Made by a program: the position numbers and the translations under genes
Assembly (NCBI GenBank): GCA_937952455.1
Contig: CALFYU010000212.1
Location: forward strand, 1 to 11,258
Length of the DNA stretch: 11,258 nt
Source: an uncultured Planctomycetaceae bacterium
GTDB lineage: Bacteria; Planctomycetota; Planctomycetia; Planctomycetales; Planctomycetaceae
Direction: 5' to 3'
The notes under the pieces: model-generated
What the model was told of the DNA's origin: nothing
What the model saw: the letters and a program-made list of their open reading frames with translations, nothing else
Databases searched by the model: none
Shown here: one piece after another, positions 6,313 through 11,258 of the stretch
Layout: each line of letters starts with the position of its first letter
How positions within the stretch are numbered: the first letter of the stretch is position 1

Positions 6313-8241
6313 CTATGCGGCCCGGTTCATGGGGCGGATGTGTGACCCGGCGACTGCGTCGTGCGCCCCGATCAGGTCCTGAAAGTCCTTCCCGGTGGGA
6401 TCGATGTAGGGAAACTCCGCATCGATCGTAAATTCGGTATTGCGCGACAGGTTGAAATTTAGATAGGGATCGTTCAAGAGTCGCTGTCCCCATCGCGTGA
6501 CCATGTAATGCCGCTCGAATGTCTCGTTGATCCGACCCCGCGATCGGGATTCGTCGTGAATCAATGTGGCATAGGGCGTATAAACGTGCGTGTATCCGCG
6601 ATCGGAAAGTCTCAGGCAAAAATCGACATCGCCGTAGCCGTTGGGCAAATAAACTTCATCCAGTCCGCCCACCTCGTGATACTTTTCGGCAGCAATCATC
6701 ATACAGGCCCCTGTCACGGCCGAGACTTCGTGGACGGTCTTGGTAATGTTGTTGTAGGCGGTCGTATTTTCGGGAAACCCTTTGAAGGAATGATTGGCGA
6801 TCTTACGGTCGTCCAGTTCCAAGCCGGCGTGTTGAATCTCGCCATCAGGATACAGCAGTTTGCAGCCGACGGCGGCGACTTCGGGGAACTGCGCGAGACG
6901 CAACAGCTCCTCGATCCATTCGGGCGTCCGCACAACGGTGTCGTTATTCAGCAGAATCAGGTAGTCCCCGCGAGCGACTCGTGCGCCGCTGTTATTGAGG
7001 GCAGCAAAATTGAAGTGACCCTCGCGGCGTTCGATACGCAGCCGCTGAGGTTCTGCCGCCTGGAAATCGCGCATGACATTCAGGGCGGTTTGGTCAGTCG
7101 TCCCATTATCCAATAGCACGACTTCAAAATTGGGATAGGTCGACTTCCCAAACAGCGACTTCAAACAGGCCCGGAGCGTTTCGCCGTGGTCTTTGGTCGG
7201 GATTAAAATCGAAACGAGGGGAAATTCATCGGGAAGCTGGAATTTGACGCGGTAGTGAAACGATTCCGGTTCCCAAGTGACTTCAGCCGGCCGGCCGCGC
7301 CGCTGACAGGCTTCTGTGACGGCTTTCACGCCCGCCAGGGCAGCATATGGCTTGCTTTCGGCGGACTTGGCCGTGCTGGTCTCGACGGCCCGCCACTGAT
7401 AAAGGCAAAACGGCACGTGCACCACCGGCCGGTCAGTGGCTTCAACGGCCCGCATCATCAGATCATGGTCCTGTGATCCCTCGAAGCCGACGCGAAAGCC
7501 GCCGACGTCGCGAATCAACTGCGTGCGATAGAGCGTCAGATGTGTCGTGTAATTGCAGGAGAGATGATAGAACGGGGACCAATCCGGCTTGCAGAACACG
7601 AGAAACGTCCCTTTGCCGTCCGGTTCGATCACCCGCTCGTCGGAAAATAAAATGTCCGGCCGGTCGCGGAGATTGATGTACCGCACCATTTCGGCCAAGG
7701 CGTTGGGCGTCAAGCGGTCGTCGTGGTCCAACAGGGCCAGGTAATCGCCGGTCGCCATCTCGATGCAGCGGTTGGAGGTGGCGCTGATGTGAACGTTTTC
7801 CGCGTTTTGGGAGAACTTGACGCGGCCGGGATGTGCGGCGGCGAATTGTCGCACCATACGCTCTAATTCCGGCATTCCGGACGCGTCATCGACGATGCAG
7901 AGTTCCCAGTTCGTATAGCACTGCATGGCCACCGAGGCGAGCGTCTCACGAAAGATGTCAGGATCGACGCGATAGACCGGCAGGATCACGCTGATCTTGG
8001 GCTGAAACGGGAGGCTGTGCGCGCGGATGGCTGCGTCGCGATAATAGTTTTGCAACTCACCCAACGAGGGAGCCCAAAACCATTTCGACTCCGGTCCGTC
8101 GTGCAGGATCAACAGCAGTTTGCAATAGACATGATAGACGCGGCGGGTGAACCGCTGCATCAGAACCTGCAGTTGGATGTTCAGAAAAAGCGCTTTGCGG
8201 ATCGGGCGCCCGACCGCGTGATAGAGGATCTTCGCCAACAT
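6313..8241 (-). CDS. Two-domain family 2 glycosyltransferase
   Basis: This 642-residue protein carries two GT-A (GT2) domains in tandem. The first begins at PKISVILPVYRV (81) and has DHDD at 172-175. The second begins at PLVSILIPTKDHG (341) and has NNDT at 432-435. Both acidic motifs would bind the metal and nucleotide-sugar. GYGDVDFCLRL at 536-546 matches the later acidic catalytic motif, followed by IHDES (561-565). No membrane span is visible, so it probably acts at the cytoplasmic face of the membrane. Tandem GT2 proteins of this kind extend O-antigen, rhamnan-like or capsular chains; donor and acceptor cannot be told from sequence. The start at 8241 has only a close GAGG (8244-8247) or a distant AAGGA (8254-8258), and a Met at residue 28 is an alternative. 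The C-terminus lies 9 bases from the stop of the convergent sulfotransferase. Confidence 0.92.
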   Translation of the reverse strand: MLAKILYHAVGRPIRKALFLNIQLQVLMQRFTRRVYHVYCKLLLILHDGPESKWFWAPSLGELQNYYRDAAIRAHSLPFQPKISVILPVYRVDPDIFRETLASVAMQCYTNWELCIVDDASGMPELERMVRQFAAAHPGRVKFSQNAENVHISATSNRCIEMATGDYLALLDHDDRLTPNALAEMVRYINLRDRPDILFSDERVIEPDGKGTFLVFCKPDWSPFYHLSCNYTTHLTLYRTQLIRDVGGFRVGFEGSQDHDLMMRAVEATDRPVVHVPFCLYQWRAVETSTAKSAESKPYAALAGVKAVTEACQRRGRPAEVTWEPESFHYRVKFQLPDEFPLVSILIPTKDHGETLRACLKSLFGKSTYPNFEVVLLDNGTTDQTALNVMRDFQAAEPQRLRIERREGHFNFAALNNSGARVARGDYLILLNNDTVVRTPEWIEELLRLAQFPEVAAVGCKLLYPDGEIQHAGLELDDRKIANHSFKGFPENTTAYNNITKTVHEVSAVTGACMMIAAEKYHEVGGLDEVYLPNGYGDVDFCLRLSDRGYTHVYTPYATLIHDESRSRGRINETFERHYMVTRWGQRLLNDPYLNFNLSRNTEFTIDAEFPYIDPTGKDFQDLIGAHDAVAGSHIRPMNRAA

Positions 8242-8650
8242 AGCCTCAAGCCGTCCTTGTCTTGACCGGAGTCACAGGAATGAGCCGCCCTTTCCGCGTG
8301 ATTCGCGCGGATATTAGCCGATCTTTCGAGATGGGACTAGAGAAGTTCCTCACAAGGCTCGATGGCCACCGGCAGCACGAAATCGCGTTTCTTTGTCGTG
8401 ATCCATAAAATGCTGGCCGAACCTGGGAGCCATGTTTTGAGATGAGTGAAGAAACACGCGCGCGATGATTTCCAGCAGACCTGACCTGGGCCCAGCACCG
8501 CAACATCCGTATGCGGTCAACCGAATTGGAAAAGCGGAGCCATGCGCATCGGCATTTGCCGAAATGAGAACACCGATTATGATTGCTTCGGAGGCCGGAC
8601 GGCAGGCCATTCTCGTGACGGATTGACCGCCAGCGAAACAAGATTCCCCC
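8242..8650. other. Divergent intergenic region without a convincing gene
   Basis: These 409 bases separate the divergent glycosyltransferase and acyltransferase and should hold both promoters. I cannot identify confident promoter boxes. Several open frames cross it, but their products are rich in Arg, Ser and Cys and show no motif or good ribosome binding site. A 25-codon frame at 8331-8408 (MGLEKFLTRLDGHRQHEIAF...) looks more protein-like but has no Shine-Dalgarno. A small hairpin (CGGC 8550-8553, GCCG 8558-8561) is the only clear structure. A decayed gene cannot be excluded. Confidence 0.5.
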
Positions 8651-9382
8651 ATGGACCCCGATATGTCCGCCAAGTGGATGTTGGCATTAATTGCGGTGAT
8701 CGCCGCGGCGACGCTACTGTGGCAAGCCGCGCGATGGCCGGACGGATGGCATGCCTGGGCGCTGGCAATGGGTAATCGGTTGTACGTACGCGCCTGTTTT
8801 CATCTGCGTGCGAATCGGCAGTGTCCCTTTCCCACGGACGGGCCGGCGATCATTATCGCCAATCATAGTTCCCCGATGGATCCGTTGTTTTTGTGGCAGG
8901 GCCGGCGGGAAACGATCGGTTTCATGATGGCCCGCGAGTACTACGAATTGAAATACTTGCGGTGGATTTCCGTCGCCATGCAGTGCATTCCGGTGGAGCG
9001 CAACGGCAAGGACTTGGCCCCCACGCGCGCGGCTCTCCGGCGTCTGAAAGAGGGCAAACTGCTCGGCGTGTTTCCCGAGGGAGCGATCAATCGTGAACGG
9101 GATCTGCAGCCGGGAAACCCCGGCATGGCCTGGTTGGCGATCCGGTCCCAGGTCCCGGTATTTCCCGTGTACATCCACAATTCCCCCGGCGGCGAGAATA
9201 TGGTGCAGCCGTTTTACAATTTCGGTCCGGTGCGGCTCTCCTACGGCGATCCGATCGACTTGTCGGCGTACTATGACCGAAAACCGACGCAGGAGGTGCT
9301 ACACGAAGTCACCGACCTGATGATGGCCCGCATCGCCGAACTAGGCGGCGTAGGCTATACGCCTTACGCGCACGTCGCGTGA
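8651..9382 (+). CDS. plsC: 1-acyl-sn-glycerol-3-phosphate acyltransferase (PlsC family)
   Basis: This 243-residue protein transfers an acyl chain to lysophosphatidate to make phosphatidate, or acylates a related glycerolipid, at the inner membrane. The PlsC/LPLAT motifs appear in order: NHSSPMD at 71-77 (HX4D, catalytic His72 and Asp77), IPVERNGKD at 113-121 (block II, phosphate-binding Arg), FPEG at 141-144 (block III) and VPVFPVYI at 168-175 (block IV). One hydrophobic segment at about 9-25 (MLALIAVIAAATLLW) is a membrane anchor. Length is normal. The true start is uncertain: ATG at 8651 and ATG at 8663 (MSAKW) are both possible and neither has a clear Shine-Dalgarno. It is preceded by a long divergent gap and followed convergently by the M24-like gene. 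Planctomycetes often carry several PlsC-like genes, so the exact acceptor is unknown and the symbol is by family only. Confidence 0.88.
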   Translation: MDPDMSAKWMLALIAVIAAATLLWQAARWPDGWHAWALAMGNRLYVRACFHLRANRQCPFPTDGPAIIIANHSSPMDPLFLWQGRRETIGFMMAREYYELKYLRWISVAMQCIPVERNGKDLAPTRAALRRLKEGKLLGVFPEGAINRERDLQPGNPGMAWLAIRSQVPVFPVYIHNSPGGENMVQPFYNFGPVRLSYGDPIDLSAYYDRKPTQEVLHEVTDLMMARIAELGGVGYTPYAHVA

Positions 9383-9406
9383 ATGCATCACCGTTTACGG
9401 TTCACG
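9378..9406. terminator. Possible bidirectional hairpin between convergent genes
   Basis: CGTGAA at 9378-9383 pairs with TTCACG at 9401-9406, enclosing CCGT at 9391-9394 and ACGG at 9397-9400. The stem spans the 12-base gap between the stops at 9382 and 9395. It has a 7-base bulge on one side and no T-run on either strand, so it is only a weak terminator candidate. Confidence 0.25.
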
Positions 9407-10558
9407 GATCAGCAGGTCGGGGCATTCGATTGAGACCCCTTTGACGGCGACGCCCAGTTGCGGCCAGCCTTCGGTGGGACGCAGCGGTTCGTAGCCGTTT
9501 TCGGCGATCAAGATCGTGTCCCCCAATTTGGCGGGACCGATCGTCGGATGCCAGTGCACGGCCATGTTGGCAGCCAGCGGGACATGTGTCGTGGGGGATA
9601 TTGGCAAGTCGCACGGCTCATAGCCGATGATCTCGCCTTGATCACACAGCCGCCATTGCCGGTCGTGGCCGAATTTTTCGTAGATGCGGCTGACCCGCGC
9701 AAAGAGCTTGCTCATGGGAGTGTCCGGCCGGGAGAAGAATATGCCGGTGGCTTCCACCATGGCCGCCGACTGGAAGGCCTCCAACACGTCCTGCGGCGGC
9801 TGCCCGAAACAGACCGTCCGCGTGGCGGCGACGCAGACGCCCCACCGCGATCCAATGGCGGAGATGACGCACCATTTGCGAAGCGGATCGCCGCCGTAAC
9901 TCCAATGACGGTGGCGGTCGCCGCGGCCGTCGGCCATTACCTGCAGTTGGACCGGGGTCACCTGCCTGTGGATCAAGCGGTGCGACAGCTGACCAGCAAT
10001 CTCCGCTTCGGTTTGCCCGATTTCCAGCGTGCGTGCGGTGGCTTCGACGGCATGCGCGACGTGCCGTCCCACAATCCGCATCCGCGCCCGCTCCAGACTG
10101 GTCAGCTTGAGCCTCAATTCGCGAATCGCAGCTGACGCATCGACGGTCTCACGATCCCCCGTATCACTGGCGACGACGCGGCTGCGGCACAGGTCGTCCA
10201 GTAAGACATGCGGCGGTTCGGTCCAGGGGCGCTCTTTGAGACTGAAACCGAGTTGGGGAATCTCTTCGTCGAAGATCTGCGGCGAATTGCAGTTGTTGGC
10301 AATTACCAACCGCGAGTCGACCGTTATAAACAACGCCGCCAACGGTTCGCCCATGCCCCGTCCGGAGCTGTCCCCACCGGAGGTCATCCACGAAAAATTG
10401 CTCGGCCTTTGAAGCAACAAAGCGTCCCAGCCGCGGGATTCGAGCAGACGGCTGACCTGTTCGTGCTTGTCACGCACGTCCTGAACGCGGTCCAAATCCG
10501 AGAGCGAGATTTCATTCGCGCTGTTCGGTCCGGGTGTTTGTTGGGCAATGCGAGTCAT
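9395..10558 (-). CDS. M24 (Xaa-Pro peptidase/creatinase)-like protein lacking the metal ligands
   Basis: This 387-residue protein has the two-part layout of the Xaa-Pro aminopeptidase/creatinase group: an N-terminal domain (about 30-145: RLLESRGWDALLLQRPSNFSWMTSG...) and a C-terminal pita-bread domain (about 155-375). It aligns well with M24 signatures, including TRTV (246-249), IGYE (311-314), P-L-A-A-N-M (327-332) and GDTILIAENGYEPL (346-359). By my alignment the five metal-binding residues Asp, Asp, His, Glu, Glu are replaced by Ser233, Ala244, Glu309, His337 and Gly346. A metallopeptidase role is therefore unlikely. Creatinase shows that the fold can act without metal, and other members serve as binding proteins. 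There is no signal peptide, so it is probably cytoplasmic. GAGGA at 10564-10568, five bases ahead, supports the start. It lies 172 bases downstream of the small membrane-protein gene, in the same direction. Confidence 0.85.
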   Translation of the reverse strand: MTRIAQQTPGPNSANEISLSDLDRVQDVRDKHEQVSRLLESRGWDALLLQRPSNFSWMTSGGDSSGRGMGEPLAALFITVDSRLVIANNCNSPQIFDEEIPQLGFSLKERPWTEPPHVLLDDLCRSRVVASDTGDRETVDASAAIRELRLKLTSLERARMRIVGRHVAHAVEATARTLEIGQTEAEIAGQLSHRLIHRQVTPVQLQVMADGRGDRHRHWSYGGDPLRKWCVISAIGSRWGVCVAATRTVCFGQPPQDVLEAFQSAAMVEATGIFFSRPDTPMSKLFARVSRIYEKFGHDRQWRLCDQGEIIGYEPCDLPISPTTHVPLAANMAVHWHPTIGPAKLGDTILIAENGYEPLRPTEGWPQLGVAVKGVSIECPDLLIREP

Positions 10559-10730
10559 ACATGTCCTCGCCGAAAGTTACAACGCGGGGCGCCCAGCAAG
10601 GACGTCGCGGCGAGGAGTAGGGCGGGATGAGATTTGCGAATGATCATCAGTCTTAGCGAAGCAGTTCCGCCGACATCCGGGAGGCATGCGAGGCCATCGG
10701 CATCAGACGGTCGCGGCCAAATGGGCCTTG

Positions 10731-11114
10731 TCACGATTGGCGTGGCGAAGAGGACCGTGAGCGGTGGAATTGACTGGCCAGGTGATCGGACTTCATTTCC
10801 CCACGTGAGCCCTTCCGTCGACGGGGACGTTTGTGACCCCATATGGAAGCCACCAGACCGATCAGAGCACCTGACATGATCGCGGATATCCCGCCGATTA
10901 ACTCGCGGCGCGCCTTGTATTCGCTGGCGATAACTTTCGGCGTTCTTTCGCCCGTTTCACGATTGCGGCCCCAGATTTTGGTACCATTGGCCAGAACGGT
11001 AACTTCGTTGCTGAGCCGATCAGTCTCGCGGTTCGTCTGGTAGGACATGACCAAAAGAACGAACCCAGCGATCCATAGGCCCACACACATTAACTTAACA
11101 AATCGAATGAACAT
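10731..11114 (-). CDS. Small two-span membrane protein of unknown function
   Basis: I do not recognise this 127-residue protein. Two hydrophobic segments are clear: residues about 5-24 (FVKLMCVGLWIAGFVLLVMS) and about 72-93 (LIGGISAIMSGALIGLVASIWG). Between them is a polar loop with NEVTVLANGTKIWGRN. By charge the C-terminal tail, dense in Arg/Lys (HKRPRRRKGSRG, 94-105), should face the cytoplasm, which places both ends inside and the loop outside. The last 20 residues are Ser/Arg-rich and low in complexity, so the end may have been extended by loss of an earlier stop. No strong Shine-Dalgarno precedes the ATG at 11114; Met9 is an alternative start. The gene begins 13 bases after the stop of the edge gene and is probably cotranscribed with it. 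Confidence 0.65.
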   Translation of the reverse strand: MFIRFVKLMCVGLWIAGFVLLVMSYQTNRETDRLSNEVTVLANGTKIWGRNRETGERTPKVIASEYKARRELIGGISAIMSGALIGLVASIWGHKRPRRRKGSRGEMKSDHLASQFHRSRSSSPRQS

Positions 11115-11127
11115 AAGACCGGCCCGC

Positions 11128-11258
11128 TCAAAAGGTGATCAGGCGAACGCGCACCCCTTCTTCGGGACGCTCTCCACCGAATGCCGTACGACGCGCTATT
11201 GGGAATTCTGTCTTCTCACCCGCTGCCCCCGTGTTTGCATCCCATTCGACATCAAACG
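11128..11258 (-). CDS. C-terminal end of an unidentified gene cut by the right edge
   Basis: On the minus strand one frame is open from the window edge to a TGA at 11130-11128. It gives 42 residues (FDVEWDANTGAAGEKT..., ending EEGVRVRLITF), too little to assign a function. The composition is unbiased and protein-like. Its stop lies 13 bases before the start of the membrane-protein gene on the same strand, which fits an operon. The start and most of the gene are outside the window. Confidence 0.55.
   Translation of the reverse strand, partial: FDVEWDANTGAAGEKTEFPIARRTAFGGERPEEGVRVRLITF

Noticed and set aside
6508..7116. 202-codon plus-strand frame
   Set aside because: It lies antisense to the second GT2 domain of the glycosyltransferase, which has clear catalytic motifs in the other direction.
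8246..8641. 131-codon minus-strand frame ending just before the glycosyltransferase start
   Set aside because: The product is dense in Arg, Ser, Cys and Trp with no hydrophobic core or motif, and no Shine-Dalgarno precedes it. The close spacing to the next start is not enough.
9458..10135. 225-codon plus-strand frame
   Set aside because: It is antisense to the M24-like gene, which has a good ribosome binding site and recognisable family signatures. The plus-strand product shows no motif.

Overview
This is an ordinary chromosomal stretch from a bacterium of the Planctomycetes (Planctomycetota). The strongest evidence is the 1063-residue protein at 2519-5710. Its order of planctomycete-type cytochrome c (PSCyt1), DUF1549, LamG and DUF1553 is essentially a signature of that phylum. 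The exported proteins at 142-1122 and 1466-2287 also have the look of planctomycete secreted proteins of unknown function. The DNA is GC-rich, which keeps many antisense frames open. I see no rRNA, tRNA, CRISPR array, transposase, integrase or prophage gene.

Layout. (1) Positions 1-2355 hold two exported proteins on the plus strand. The first is probably a YbjN/secretion-chaperone-like domain joined to a small beta-barrel domain. The second is histidine-rich. Each is followed by a hairpin that looks like a terminator, so they are probably separate transcripts. (2) Positions 2519-6303 hold the large cytochrome/DUF1549/LamG/DUF1553 protein and, 68 bases on, a short sulfotransferase-like gene that appears to lack its C-terminal part. 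(3) On the minus strand, 6313-8241 encodes a two-domain family 2 glycosyltransferase, convergent with the sulfotransferase and only 9 bases from it. (4) A 409-base gap with no convincing gene separates it from a divergent plsC-type acyltransferase at 8651-9382. (5) On the minus strand again come an M24-peptidase-like protein that has lost all five metal ligands (9395-10558), a small two-span membrane protein (10731-11114), and the last 43 codons of a gene that enters from the right edge (11128-11258).

How the genes relate. No single pathway joins them. The glycosyltransferase and sulfotransferase are both of the kind used on surface glycans, and PlsC makes phospholipid precursors, so the middle has a loose cell-envelope theme. 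The membrane protein and the edge gene are 13 bases apart and look like an operon. I did not find a clear new multi-gene system. The points most worth following are the metal-ligand-free M24 protein, the truncated sulfotransferase at the convergent junction, the large DUF1549/DUF1553 protein without the DUF1501 partner it usually has, and a perfect 8-bp hairpin in the leader of the first gene.
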